Assembly (NCBI GenBank): GCA_029844215.1
Contig: CM056718.1
Coordinates: 80,526,764-80,590,763 of the forward strand
Source of the DNA: Przewalskia tangutica
Taxonomy: Eukaryota; Streptophyta; Magnoliopsida; Solanales; Solanaceae
Direction: 5' to 3'
DNA: 64,000 nucleotides
In this document: piece after piece, positions 22,973-36,137 of the stretch
Position numbering within the stretch: position 1 is the first letter of the stretch
Layout: every line of letters begins with the position of its first letter
Program-made: the position numbers and the translations under genes
The notes under the pieces: generated by a model
Databases searched by the model: none
What the model was told of the DNA's origin: nothing
What the model saw: only the letters and a program-made list of their open reading frames with translations

Positions 22973-23999
22973 TCATGGACATGCTTATATGATGTGGGAT
23001 TTCGAGGCATGTGACCAGGAGGCGGGTTAGATTCCCAGATTTATTTGTATTACCCCATGGTCATGCTTAAACGATGTGGGATTCCGGGGCATGCGACCAC
23101 GTGGGATATTGTTATTCCACGGATTAGCCCTCCATGAGATTTAGTGACGTAGGCTGGATCTGGTAGTTGGCTTTCGTACTTGCCCCGGTCAGTTGTTGAC
23201 GCAGGCTGGATCTGGTAGTTGGCTTTCGTACTTGCCCCGGTCAGTTTTATGATGCAGGCTGGATCTGGTGGTTCGTTTTCCTACTTGGCGTCTGATTTTA
23301 GGACACAGGTGGGACTTGGTGTTCATGTATGCCTATTGGTGTTATATTATATCATGGACTGCCGGCAGTGAGGAAGGATTCCACGGGCATGATTGATTAT
23401 GGGCGTGAGACCCATGGTTATATATTAGTAATGACTTTGAGGGCATGCGTCCCTGACTTGATATGACTGCTTATGTATTGTGTACTGTAGGTTGGCTATC
23501 ATATATGTCTCCTATTTTGTTTAGACTGTCATGATTTCATTACAGTATTTACTGTTTCACATACTTGGTACATTCTTCGTACTGACCTCGCCCGAGAAGT
23601 GCGTTCATCTGCCGCAGTTTAGGTGCATGATTTGGTGATCTGCAGGTGTAGGACCCTGCTCAGAGTTTTTGGATAGCTCCATTTGTTCAGGAGTTTATCA
23701 TTTTGGTATAGATCCTTCAGTACATGCTTTTGTACAATTATGGGTACGGCGGGGCCTTGTCCCGTCATAGTTAGTATAACTCTTAGAGGTCTGTATTCAT
23801 ATCTGGGATTGGACTCATGTAAAGTGTAGTGTCTTTTGATTATGTATATTATATGGCAGCCTTGTCGACTTTGCCCTTGCACGTACGTTGGTTTAAAAAA
23901 AATGAGGTGTTATTTAATTTCCGCAGTTTACTTAGTTGTTAAGGTAGAAGGGTGCCCAGGTAGAGCACCAGTCACGGGCCCGGGGTTCGGGGCGTGACA
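22973..23999 (+). repeat. Element C 5' LTR, 3'-most 1 kb
   Basis: It begins at the break with X2 in sequence that reads 'catggacatgcttatatgat', found again inside LTR D and the C 3' LTR. It has a three-unit minisatellite (23145-23285), and ends GGGGCGTGACA at 23999, directly before the PBS. The first two thirds of this LTR are absent. Confidence 0.8.
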
Positions 24000-24002
24000 G
24001 AG

Positions 24003-24014
24003 TGGTATCAGAGC
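24003..24014 (+). other. Primer-binding site, element C
   Basis: TGGTATCAGAGC, an exact match to the classical plant initiator tRNA-Met PBS, three bases after the LTR end. The following 180 bp is untranslated leader with no feature I recognise. Confidence 0.9.
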
Positions 24015-24200
24015 GATCGATCCTCGTAATGTCTGAGGCCAGTGTCTAGTAGAGTCTTGATTATCGGTGTGTTGCGCCACACCCATAAACAGAGCTCTGA
24101 GGTATTTAGGAGTTGGTTTCTATTCTTCTCACTCTGAGATCGTGCCATAGAGCTGTGTTGTTAAGATAAGTCCTCTCTGACGTATTATTATGTTCTGACT

Positions 24201-24948
24201 ATGCCTCGAGGAGAACATGATGCCTGAAGGGCAAAAGAGTAGCAAGAGCTACGATCGGACTCGAGAGTTGATAGGGCTCGTGCCGAGTATCTGGATATTG
24301 TGCGCGATCGGCGAGTTCTTCTGCGCCAGTTTTGAGGCCCGACACGAGCCTCGTTTCTCGATTAGGGAAGATTATATGGTCATAAGGGAAGCAGTTATTT
24401 TATTGACCAAGATAGCGGTACTACATATTCATCAGTAGGAGGTTATTCGGCGGTCTGAGACAGTGTCTAGGGTAGAGGCCAACGCGAAAATCGGTGTAAG
24501 AGAGGCTAGACCGGTTGGTTATCGGTGAGTTCTTGGGCGGCGGCCTCGGAATGAGTGAGATATTCGTCGACCTACCCAGTACATACCCCCGCAGCTCACA
24601 GGTGGGAGATTGGACTCCACAAGGTATTTAGGAGCTGGTCCAAGCTCCAGGGGTCGAGGTTCTCAGAGGAGCAGAGGATTTTCTCAGTCGAGGCCACCTA
24701 TTCCTCAGTGTCTCCAATGTAGTAAGCGTCATTTGGGGAAATGTCGTCATGGCACAGGTGTTTGTTATTATTGTGACCGTCCGGGCCACAAGCAGTGGGA
24801 ATGTCCTATTAGAAAGAGCACCGTGGGTGGCTCGGCTATGAGGCCGATGGTTGATTCCTTTTCCTCCACGTGTCGTCCCCTGCGGGGTTTTGGATGTCGA
24901 CCCGGTCGTGGCGGAGGTCGAGTGGAGTTTATAGTTCGCGGTCCTTGA
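24201..24948 (+). pseudogene. gag: Element C gag-like reading region with intact CCHC knuckle
   Basis: An ATG at 24201 (in an 'atgcctcgagg' context like D at 36138) opens for eight codons and then stops, so the frame is broken early. A second frame from 24217 codes for 73 residues that I cannot match to a known Gag domain. The last part, 24610-24948, is open and holds a nucleocapsid: basic RGRGSQRSRG, then CLQCSKRHLGKC, then CYYCDRPGHKQWEC at 24763-24804, a complete CX2CX4HX4C zinc knuckle. This is typical of the C-terminal end of Ty3/gypsy Gag. A capsid domain is not recognisable. The frame ends at a stop after IVRGP, with no protease behind it. Confidence 0.75.
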
Positions 24949-25915
24949 ACCGCATAGATGACGTGACTCTGGCGGGATCAGGAGGCGACATCGCATGGGG
25001 TTACAGGTATATCTCGATTCTTTTGAATCATACGTGCATTGATAGATTCAGATTTCGCCCTAGCATATATGTTTTCCCTTTGTTGCTAGCAGTTGTCCCC
25101 CAGAGGTAGGAATACTTTGATTAGTAAAGTGAAAGTGAAGAATGTTGACAAGAATGATAAAGTGAACTGAGACTATAGTTGTGTAGAGTTCACAAATTGT
25201 AATTGCCCCATAACAATGTAAGACCAATAGGGTAGGATGTACGGTAGAAATACTTCGACCTATGTGACAAACCTCTAGTGAATATGGGGATAGGGTGAGA
25301 AGTACCTTGAGATAAGAGAGAAATTTGTTCCAGACTAAGAATGAGAAGTTAAGTATGACGATGGGTCAGGTTATAGACTCATTTCGGGTCAACCGATAGT
25401 ATGGAATGGGGTGATGTCAGTTGGATATGGTCTCGCTATGTGATAGGGTGACGAGGGTGCAAGGCCAAAGTCTAGTTGATCGGTGTACGAGTTCGTGGAT
25501 GTGTTCCACCGGAACCAGGTCGTAAGGGTCGAGAAGAGCCTTAGCGGAAATTCAAGTAGTATATGGCAAAGTTTGGTTAGTAACTTCAAGGATTGGGGAA
25601 CAGAAACAATATTGAGATTTTGTACGTATGCTCAAATAAGTTTAGAAGTACGAGAAAGTATGACAAGTAAGAAAATAAAGTAACCTCTAAAGATCTTGTT
25701 TGTGATAAGACTGTAACCTTCGAGTTTTGTGAGAAGGAGCCGCGGACGGAAGGTCCATTGATATGTTTACGTATGTTATGTGGTGGCCATGTGTGGCATC
25801 GTTAGTCTTGTGGAATATTGATTGATAAGCATAGTATAGAGATTGTGCCGAAGTGTGTATAGTTTGAAAACCGACTAAGAACATTCGGGGACGAATGTTT
25901 CTAAGGGGGGAAGAA
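24949..25915 (+). other. Element C internal non-coding region with PPT
   Basis: No pol domain is convincing here. Part of it (25085-25355 and 25665-25740) aligns with element D at 40460-40795. A 305-bp stretch (25360-25664) bounded by the 9-bp repeat AAGTATGAC is missing in D. The inverted repeat at 25880-25899 is followed by the polypurine tract AAGGGGGGAAGAA at 25903-25915, abutting the 3' LTR. Confidence 0.75.
25880..25899. promoter_or_regulatory. PPT-adjacent inverted repeat, element C
   Basis: AACATTCG, a four-base loop GGGA, then CGAATGTT. The same 8-bp arms occur beside the PPT in every element whose 3' junction is visible in this window. Confidence 0.7.
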
Positions 25916-28581
25916 TGTTATACCCCGTAAGTCCAAGACATGTAAAAGAGAATGTACGTAAGGAATCAAGACTTGGAAATTGGTACGAAAGGAAGAATTG
26001 TTTTTCCGACGGAAAAATCTTTCGAACTTCGGAAGGGAAAAATGTTCGTTGTTGAGAATTGAATTCTCAAAATGCATTATTTGAAGAGTATGGAACTTAT
26101 TAACATTATGGAAATTTATTTTTATGGATTTGGTCACGTGGGGCCCACCCGAGAAATTTTACGTTTTGTGGGGCCCACGAGGGTTACGGAATTTTATGGA
26201 CGAATGAGAGGGCGACACATGACACCTCCCCCCACTTGGTCTTGGACGAAATTATGCAAGGGTATGATGGTCATTGACCATGGTAGAAGATCAAGTCTTG
26301 CTAGCTTGAGATTGTTGACTTGTCAACTTGTCCACTTGACTTAACATTAATTATTCTTCATCCTAGCCCACAAGTGTTTTAATCTAAGCCCTCCACTGTG
26401 TTATAAATGCTACACTAGTGCAAGACTAGTCTTCAACACTTAGAAAATTTCACAACATTTTCTTGTTGCTAAAGTTGCTCTCGGGTTCACCCTCAAATCC
26501 ACACAAATTTTTTGTAGTTTTGATCCATTATTCACAAGACTTTAACCCAAGGTCCCTAAGGGTATTGTAAGGATATCTCAATAGAAAGATTTCGGAAAAA
26601 CGACGTTTTCACGTTAGTCGCAAGACAAAAACCTAAGTAGTTTTCCTAGTTTTGGATTGGAAATGGAAGAGAAGTTGGTTGTGAACTTCTAAAGGTTTCA
26701 AATAGCGGATTGGAGCGTAAAGGAAAGGAGCTAAGAATTGCTAAGGAGCGACTTTGAATCTTGGAATTTTTAAGGGCTTGTAAAGGTATAATTCTTGTCG
26801 TTTTAGTAATTAAGATTTACTTATTGTTGTAGCTATGGATATTAACAAGCATGAGATGTTTAGTATTAAGTTTGATAAGTGTTTTGGCTATTGAAACCCT
26901 AATCCGAAAACTAGCATGTTTAGCCTTAAGATTACAATTCAAGTTGATTATTAGTTTAAGTCGTTGCATGTTGTATAAGAAGGAAATTGTAGTTGTTGAA
27001 GTTGTTTATGACTATATAACATGTTAGACCTTAGAACTTGGAATTGGAAAAGGATTGGAAAAGACTTTGAGTTGTTGTTTATATAGCCGAGAATGACTTT
27101 AAATATGGAACTACTTCGTATGAATTGTGGGGCGGAATTTTACACGTATTGTAAGACGTGTAATCCCCTTTGTTTGGTTGGTATGTTGAGCCTTAAATGT
27201 GGCATGTTTGGTTATTGAATTCGGCCTTGAAAAAGGTGGCAAAGTATGTAGAAACAAAGGAAGTGCTGCCCGATTTTCGGTAGAATAAAAGACTGTATAC
27301 TTAGTATTATTCTACGTTAGAGACTAGAAGTTGATAGTCATGTTGTGATCATTATAGGTTGACACTTCTACGTGCGGCGTATTCGACTTAGCTTGTGGAT
27401 TAAGCCGAAAAGGTATGTGAACTATCTCCTCTTCTAGAATGATTCCTTAAGATAAAGAAAGTATGTCCTACTCCTTATATGACCCATTCCTTGGTTGTAT
27501 TTGAATTGCCTAAAATAGAATTTGTTCTATGTACTTCCTTGATTGTACTTTGATGTTTAAATTGTAAGTTGTATAATCCATTGCCTTAGTGAAGTTTGGA
27601 TTCTTAAGAGTGAAAGGATTTTACTTAAAGTACATAGACTCTTGAAAAGGAAGTGGTTTCCAAACCTTTTGGCTAGTGCCTTAGTTCCAAAACCTAATGG
27701 TTGTTATAATGACTTTAGGGGAGTTAAAGGAGTGATTTACTTAATTGTTTTAAAAGAGGAGAAATGACATGATTTAAGAGAAGTAACTTGTTTTAAAGGT
27801 GTGAGTTACTTGAGGTTTAAAAGTAGAAGAAACTTGTTTTCTAAATATTAAGAGACTTGAAGTATTTTGAAAGTTAAGAAACTTGAGTTGAAAGTATGTG
27901 ATACTTGGTTTTAAAAGTATAAGTCTCTTGGTTATAAAGAGAATGAATTTGTCTAAAAACCATAAAGGGTTATAACGGCTTTATGGGAAGTTGGTTATAA
28001 CGTCTTTATGGAAGGTTAAGAAAGTTGTCTATTTTGATTGATAGGTACGAGTTGCCTAGGTTGTGAAATTAGAAGTTACTTCATTTCAAGTCTTGAAATG
28101 AATTTCTAAAGATGTAGTAACTTAGTTTAAAAAATAGACATGCCTTGATACTGCGGGTGTTAGTATCTTGGGGTTTTATATAAAAATGAGTCTTTTGAAA
28201 AGAATGGAAGTACGTAGTACTTAGGATTAAAATCCCGGATTTTTATATAAAACGTAAGTGCCTTGAGTAAAAAAAAATGAAAGTCTAAAGATTTTATGAA
28301 CTTGCCTATGTGTGCTGGTGATAGCCTTTGAGTGCAAGTATTATGTTTTATTCTGTGCGCGACTCTCGGTTGGAGGGCATTTGTCTTGTTGTAAGTTTAC
28401 TTGGACGTACCGACAGTGATGTGGGATTCCACGGGTATGCTTCTATTATTTGTAGTACTCCTTGGACATGCTTATACGATGTGGGATTCAGGGGCATGTG
28501 ACCAGGAGGCAGGTTAGATTCCCGAATTTGTTTGTATTACCCCATGGTCATGCTTATACGATGTGGGATTCCGGGGTATGC
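25916..28581 (+). repeat. Element C 3' LTR, first 2.67 kb
   Basis: It starts TGTTATACCCCG right after the PPT. It has GGGCCCAC/CACGTG promoter motifs near 26138-26180, TATAAATG at 26402-26409, splice-donor-like AGGTATGTGAAC at 27411-27422, and the dyad near 27953-28012. It stops at 28581, where element D is inserted (left target sequence TATGC at 28577-28581). The remainder should lie beyond the right window edge. Confidence 0.87.
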
Positions 28582-31041
28582 TGTTACACTCCGTAAGTCC
28601 AGGACATGTAAAAGAGAATGTACGTAAGGGAATCAAGACTTGGAAATTGGTACGAAAGGAAGAATTGTTTTTCCGACGGAAAATCTTCCGGACGTCGGAA
28701 AGGAAAAATGTTCGTTGTTGAGAATTGGATTCTCAAAATGCATTATTTGAAGAGTATGGAACTTATTAACATTATGTAAATTTATTTTTACGGATTTGGT
28801 CATGTGGGGCCCACCCGAGGAATTTTACGTTTTGTGGGACCCACGAGGGTTACGAAATTTTATGGACGAATGAGAGGGCAACATGTGGCACCTCCCCCTC
28901 ATGCCGTTGGACGATTTATTGCAAGGCTTAAATGGTCATTGACCATGGTAGAAGATAAGTCTTCAAAGCTTGATATTATTGACCAAAGTCAACTTGCCAC
29001 TTAGGCTTGATCCTAGTGAAACTCATCTTAGCCACCCATTTGTTTAATTCTTGACCCTCCATAGTGTTATATATACATATACTAGTGCAAGAATAGTCTC
29101 CAACACTTAGAAAAAATTAGAGAAACTTGTTCTTGTTAAACATAGCTCTCGGGTTTGGTCCACTATCCACACAAAAATTTTGTAGTTTTGATCCATTATT
29201 CACAAGACTTTAACCCAAGGTCCCTAAAGGTATTGTAAGGATATCTCAATAGAAAGATTTCGATAAAACGGCGTTTTCACGTTAGTCGCAAGGCGGAAAC
29301 TTAAGGAGTTCTTCAACTTTGAAGTTGGAACTTGAAGATGGGTTCTTCATAGGCTTCTAAGGAGTGCTTGGAGCGGATTGGAACATAAGGAAAGGAGCAA
29401 AGAATTTGCTAAGGAGCGACTTTAAATCTTGGAATTTTTAAGGGCTTATAAAGGTATAAATCTTGTCGTTTTAGCAATTAAGGTTTACTTATTGTTGTAG
29501 TTATGGATATTAGCAAGCATGAGGTATATAGTATGAAGTTTGATAAGTATATGGGCTATTGGAACCCTAATCCGAAAACTAGCATGTTTAGCCTTAAGAT
29601 TACAATTCAAGTTGATTATTAGTTTAAGTCGTCGCATGTTGTATAAAGAAGGATTGGAAAAGACTTTGAATTGTTGGTTATGTTGTTGGCTGAGAATGGC
29701 TTGAATATAGAACTACTTCGTATTAATTGTGGGGCGGAATTTTACACGTATTGTAAGGCGTGTAATCCCCTTTGTTTGGTTGTTGTTTTGAGCCTTAAAT
29801 GTGGCGTGTTGGTTATTGTATTCGGCCTTGAAAAAGGTGGCAAAGTAAGTAGAAACAAAGGAAGTGCTGCCCGATTTTCCGTAGAATTAGAGACCGCTTA
29901 CTTAGTATTATTCTACGTTAGAGACTAGAAATTGATAGTCATGTTGTGACCATTATAGGTTGACAATTCTACGTACGGCGTATTCGGCTTAGCTTGTGGA
30001 TTTAGCCGAAAAGGTATGTGAACTATCTCCTCTTCTAGAATGTTTCCTTAAGATAAAGAAAGTATGTCTTACTCCTTAAATGATCCATTCCTTGGTTGTA
30101 TTTGGATTGCCTAAAATAGAATTTGTTCTATGTACTTCCTTGATTGTACTTTGATGTTTAAATTGTAAGTTGTATAATCCATTTCCTTAGTGAAGTTTGG
30201 ATTCTTAAAAGTGAAAGTATTTTACTTAAAGTACATAGAGTCTTGAAAAGGAAGTGGTTTCCAAACCTTTTGGCTAGTGCCTTAGTTCCAAAACCTAAGG
30301 GTTGTTATAATGACTTTAGGGGAGTCAAAGGAGTGATTTACTTAATTGTTTTAAAAGAGGAGAAATGATATGATTTAAGAGAAGAAACTTGTTTTCTAAA
30401 TATTAAGAGACTTGAAGTATTTTGAAAGTTAAGAACTTGATTTGTAAGTATGTGATACTTGGTTTTAAAAGCATAAGTCTCTTGGTTATAAAAGGAATGG
30501 ATATGTCTAAAACCATAAAGGGTTATAACGGCTTTATGGGAAGTTGGTTATAACGGCCTTATGAAAGGTTAAGAAAGTTGTCTATTTTGATTAATGGGCA
30601 TGAGTTGCCTAGATTGTGAAAATTTGAAGTTACTTGATTTCAAGCTTTGAAATGAGTTTTCTAAAAGTGTAGTAACTTACTTTGAAAATAGACATGCCTT
30701 GATACTACGGGTGTTAATATCTTGGGGTTTTACATAAAAAGGAGTCTTTTGAAAAGAATATACGTACGTAGTACTTTGGCTTGTTTAATTGAGAATTATT
30801 CTATGTGTTCCTTGATAAGTACTTTGACTTGTTTAATTGAGAATTATTCTATAAGTGCCTTGAGTTTATAAAATGAAAGTCTATAGATTTTTTGAACTTG
30901 CCTATGTGTGATGGTGATGGTCTTTGAGTGCAAGTATTATGTTTCGTTACGTTGCCGCGACTCTCGGTTGGAGGGCCGGATGTCTTGTTGTAAGTTACTT
31001 GGACGTACCGACAGTGATGTGGGATTCCACGGGTATGCTTC
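28582..31041 (+). repeat. Element D 5' LTR, first part
   Basis: It begins TGTTACACTCCG and matches the C 3' LTR closely from its first bases. The TATA box candidate is TATATATA at 29069-29076. The splice-donor-like site is at 30012-30023 and the dyad near 30510-30565. It is interrupted by solo LTR E; together with 34695-35942 the LTR is about 3.7 kb. D is inserted in the 3' LTR of C, and its own 3' end lies outside the window. Confidence 0.88.
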
Positions 31042-34000
31042 ATCACGACCGATTAGGGCGTGGTGGTGCCTTACCGGGCACCTAGTGATACAACATCAGT
31101 AATCAGTGAACATAAAACAATACAAGACATATTATAAAATATGAAACAATAATCTGAGAAAAACTTGCCTTTCGGCATATATATATAACAACTTTTTCCA
31201 ACATGAACAGTTTTAATCCTTTTTACAAACCACACTTGGCATTACTACAGACCTGCAGGAAAGATCGACAACAATGGCGGGGCGGGGCCCGCCATACCAC
31301 GAATGTAAACACCTACAACAACGAGGACTATACCACTGATAAGCCTCGGAGAAAGCGGAGCTTTCCCTGCCGGCTGTGACCCTAAGGCGAGGATCAATGG
31401 CGGTGTACCTTTACTGCGGCATGAGCGGCCCAGGAGGTCGATAACTGTGCAGAGTATGTGAAACTAAAAATCGTAAATGAAATCATAATAGTCTATAAAG
31501 CGGGAGACATGTATGATAGCAAACTACGATTCACAATAATAGCGATCATGTCAAGTCGGGGACTCACGCCTCAAGTCATCACTCAAATATAACAATGGGT
31601 CTCACGCCCATAACATCAATCATGCGTGGAATACCTTCTCATCGTGGCGGTTATGATATAACGACCAGGAACACACACGAACACGGTCCCACGTGCCATA
31701 ATAACACGTCTTGGTAAATGCGAAGGCATAAGCCGACTACTAACACCCAGTACCACAAGGTCATGAAGCGTATCATAAGATCTGTCTGAAGCGCCACGTG
31801 ATCAAAGTCGACCACTTGCGCGATATCTAATGTGCGCGTCTAGCCACAGAACTTCCGCGACTCCGCGTAGGCAAATCAGATCGGCCGCGTGAGGTATAAC
31901 CCGCGTCGAGGTAGCTACTCCCGGCGGCGTCACGGACTCGCCGTCCGCGTAGCCCAAGGACCGCGTGACCACGAGGGCGCGTCTAACGGAACTTCGCGAT
32001 TCGCATAGGCCCCTGGACCGCGTGAGGTAGTCTCGAATCATAGGTCCATCGACCGCTGAGTCTACCCGCGTGGAGGCAGCTTAACCCGGAATCATCTCGA
32101 GATGAGTCTTTGTATAATACTATCATAACGACTTATCGTTAAACAACATAAGCCTGACAAAGGAAAAACCCCTTTACACAAACATCACAAGATACTAACA
32201 CACGTAGCATCCTAGCATGTTTACTTATCAAATCAACAGAAGGTATTACAAGGCTATCACCAACCAACAAAATCAAGTTATACACACGGTACTTTCCACT
32301 ATATGCTAACAAGTTGGGGTTTTATCCCCAAAGTACTTCATACATTAACTCTTTAAAGATCGTTACTTTCACAAAAGTCACACAATACCGTAGTATATGA
32401 AAATATAGTGATTATCTTTTGAAGTAAATCAAAACACTTCTCTTTGTAAAACTCCAGTAACAACATTAGTTTCCAAACGTCCAAGTGTGCCTCATTTCAA
32501 CGGTTCATGTTGCTTATTTAGAAAGGGTTCGTCGTTCATCGGCTTATTCATTTAAGAATATAATTCTCTTTTAAACTAAGAGAAACATAAGTCTTATATG
32601 TGAGTAGGATATTCTTGTTTACAACAATCTTATTCAATGACCATGATCTAGGAAATATCATTTTGTCTCATCTTAGCTTACATGCGGATGGAAGTTTCTC
32701 TTGGTTTTAATAATACTTAATCTGTCAAAACATTTCCTTTTATTACTGCGGTGGTTTGTCGATACATTCGATTTCCAAAATCAGTAAAACATTCTTAAGG
32801 CGTTATACCTAACTTTCCATAAAGCTAGTATAACTCTTAAGTTTTCAAAACAAATCAAGTATTACTTCTTCTCTCAAAATGACTCAAAACTCTTTTGAAA
32901 TACTTGAAGTTCTTTATTAACACATAACAAGCGATTATAGTTCAAATCGTTACCTTTTAAAAACCACATGTATTTTCTTACCAACATAAAGCCGTTATAA
33001 CCAACTTCCCATAAAGCGTTATAACACTTTATGTTTTACACCAATCAAATACATTTAGTACATGCGTCTACCGTACTACATAGTTCACACGTATCATGCT
33101 AGAAGAGATAGGAAGAGGTTCACATACCTCGCGACGAGTATCGACTAATAGCAAAGCGCTCCAAGTACTCCCAGTGCCGGCTACTCCTAAAGCCAAGTAG
33201 AGCGCCACACGTAGTACTTGACCTATAAGGCCACAAGGCGCTTATTAACATTAAGATCTTATCGTAGAACATCCTACGAGAAAATTGGCGGCACCTCCAT
33301 GCAGCGTAACTCTCCTCCTCTCACGGGGCGGCTACGAGCCAACCGGGGTTATACATCTAACGAGCGGGTACAATTCTACTCCACGGTACTACTACACAAG
33401 TCTCTTATGTCTGATTCGATTCGATTCTTGAGCTTAAGTCAAAAGACATTGCCAACTAACCACGTTCATTCTATATATAGTATACTTTAACTATATATTC
33501 TAACAACATGTAATTTCCAATTACAATAGAGGACAAGATATTTACCTCGATAAGCCCGTAATTATCCAAGTATAAAGTCGATCCTGGGCAATCGTTTAGC
33601 TCGACTCGGCGCTCCAACCAGCTCTAAACCACCTTAGAAGTTCTAACCAACTTCTACACAATACTCCAATGGCATGGAGATTTTCCTAGGGTTTCGGTTT
33701 TGTAGTGACGGAAGTATAATAGTATTTCAGGGCTTTTCGTATAGGTATAACCTTAGAATACTACAAGGTATCTGCTAAGGTAATTTGGGCATTATAACAA
33801 TACTCTAGAGTATTTCTACACCACAAAGGGGTATTATCACAGCAACTAGGCTAGGGGGTACACTCTCGGCTAGCACCACAGAGGGGTGCTCTCGGCCACT
33901 GAGGGAGGGCGAGAACCATAAGGAAGGGAGGAGGATTCTAACACTTAGGAAATATTTAGGATGAAGAAGTTCATCAAAGGAGAGGGTATTTATAGCACAA

Positions 34001-34689
34001 GCCAAGGCCAACCAATGGCAAGATCTAGCCAAGTGTATAGCAAGTGTAAGGCCAAGATATGCCCAAGTGCCCCTAGACCCTACTCCTTAAAACCCTCACA
34101 AAATATCTACACAAATATCATCCAAGACTTGCTCGTCGATCGGCCTAACGCCGCTTCAAGTCCGCAACGAGAGGGTGCCAAGTGTTGCCCTCTCGTTGGT
34201 CCAAAGCGTTTCGTCTCTCGGAAAAATCCGCCAAAAATACTAAATGACATAGCCGTAATTTACCGCCCGCAAGTTAGGTAGAACGTTTCGTCGAAAAACG
34301 ACTCTAACCGGGTGTTGTGCACAAATGCCAATTCGGCCAAGCCACCTAGGCGGGGGTGACACGTGTCACCCTCCTATTTGCCCAAAATAAAACATCTTCC
34401 GAAAATATCCACAATGGCCAAAATCTCGAAAACAAAGTGGGCCCCACAAAACCGTAAATTTCTCCGTGGGCCCACGTGACCATTCAGAAAATAAAATTCC
34501 ATAATTCTCTAATATTCGGGAAGTCCGAATACCGTCACGGGAATCAATTCCCATTAACGAACCTTCTTCCTTCACAAAAACCGGAAACTTTTCCGTGGAA
34601 AAATCGCCTCTTTCTTCCTTTCCAATCTTTCTGTCGTATTCTCGTACGTACGTCCTCGCATACATACCCTGGGACTACGGGGTATAACA
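31042..34689 (-). mobile_element. Solo LTR E
   Basis: A single 3.65 kb minus-strand LTR flanked by the 5-bp duplication GCTTC (31037-31041 and 34690-34694), with no internal region. This is the product expected from recombination between the two LTRs of one insertion. The plus-strand end is TATAACA; the other end reads ATCACGACC, so the TG expected at the start of TGTCACGACC is lost. It has G-box palindrome 34355-34370, TATA box 33987-33994, splice-donor-like site 33118-33129, and a GC-rich block of 'ccgcgtgaggta' type repeats (about 31800-32080), shared with LTR H (50390-50660). Confidence 0.9.
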
Positions 34690-35942
34690 GCTTCCATTAT
34701 TTGTATTACCCCATGGTCATGCTTATACGATGTGGGATTCCGGGGCATGCGACCACGAGGGATACTCCTTGGACATGCTTATACGATGTGGGATTCCGGG
34801 GCATGTGACCAGGAGGCGGGTTAGATTCTCGGATTTGTTTGTGTTACCCTATGGTCATTCTTATACGATGTGGGATTCCGGGGCATGCGACCACGTGGGA
34901 TATTTTTATGGATTGGCCCTCCATGAGATTTAGTAACGCAGGTTGGATCTGGTAGTTAGCTTTCGTACTTACTTTCGATTGATGGCGAGATGGATCTGGT
35001 AGTTGGCTTTCGTACTTGCCCCCGTCAGTGCTATTGCACAGTTTGGTACGATAGGCTCCGGTAGATAGCTTGCGCACTTGCCCCGGTCATATCTCGTTCT
35101 GCTGGTTGGATCTGGTAGTTAGCTTTCGTACTTGCCCCCGTCAGTTGTTGACGCAGGTTGGATCTGGTAGTTGGCTTTCGTACTTGCCCCCGTCCGTTTT
35201 ATGATACAGGTTGGATCTGGTGGTTCGTTTTCCTACTTGGCCCGTACAGTTTTTAGGACACAGGTGGGACTTGGTGTTCATGTATGCTTATTGGTGTTAT
35301 ATTATATCATGGACTGCCGGCAGTGAGGAAGGATTCCACGGGCATGATTGATATTATGGGCGTGAGACCCATGGTTATATTTTAGTAATGACTTTGAGGG
35401 CATGCGTCCCTGACTTGATATGACTGCTTATGTGTTGTGTACTGTAGGTTGGCTATCATACATGTCTCCTGTTTTGTTTAGACTATTATGATTTCATTCT
35501 GATGCTAACATTTCACATACTTGGTACATTCTTGTCTTGACCTCCTTCGGGGTTGCGTTCATCTTGCGAGTTTAGGTGCGTTGTTGGGTGATCTGCGGTG
35601 TAGGACCTGCTCGAGTTTTGGATAGCTCCTTACATTGGGAGTTTATCTTTTTGGTATAAGTTCTTTCGATCTGAGCTTTTATGCGATTATGGATGCAGCG
35701 AGGCCTTATCCGTCATATTTGATAAACTATTAAGTGCAGTATTCATATGTGGGATTGGACTCATGTATGCGGTGTAGTGTCTTTTATTATGTATATTATA
35801 TGGCAGCCTTGTCGGCTTTGCCCTTACCGCACGTTGGTTTAAAAAAATGAGGTGTTATTTAATTTCCATGACTTACTTAGTTGTTAAGGTAGAAGGGTGC
35901 CCGGGTAGGGCACGATCCAGGGCCGGGGTTCGGGGTGTGACA
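34690..35942 (+). repeat. Element D 5' LTR, second part
   Basis: It begins with the second GCTTC copy and continues LTR D. Three copies of 'catgcttatacgatgtggga' blocks lie at 34716-34895, then about six minisatellite units at 34926-35240. The LTR ends GGGTGTGACA at 35942. Confidence 0.88.
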
Positions 35943-35943
35943 G

Positions 35944-35954
35944 TGGTATCGAGC
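35944..35954 (+). other. Primer-binding site, element D
   Basis: TGGTATCGAGC directly after the LTR end and one G. It is like element C but lacks an A relative to TGGTATCAGAGC. The leader to 36137 resembles that of element C. Confidence 0.8.
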
Positions 35955-36137
35955 GATCGGTCCTCGGAATTTCTGAGCCGTGTCTAGCGAGTCTTGATTA
36001 TCGGTGTGTTGCGCGCCACACCCATAAGCGAGGCTACGGGACATTTAGGAGTTGGTTTCTATTCTTTTCACTCTAAGATCGTGCCATAGAATTGTGTTAG
36101 TAAGATAATTCCTCTCGGCGTATTTTTGTGTTCTGGT

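Larger units (their letters stand above)
22973..28581 (+). mobile_element. Element C: plus-strand gag-remnant LTR retrotransposon, truncated at both LTRs
   Basis: 5' LTR remnant, PBS, a 1.9 kb internal region ending in a PPT, and a 3' LTR that is broken at 28581 by element D. The internal region carries no pol. Element D has the same internal architecture, so C and D form one non-autonomous family that spread in this state. Confidence 0.82.

Noticed and set aside
25389..25589. Possible pol remnant in element C (YEFVDVFHRN resembles the EFPDVFP region of gypsy RT)
   Set aside because: The similarity covers only about ten residues, with no following RT motif in order; too weak to call.
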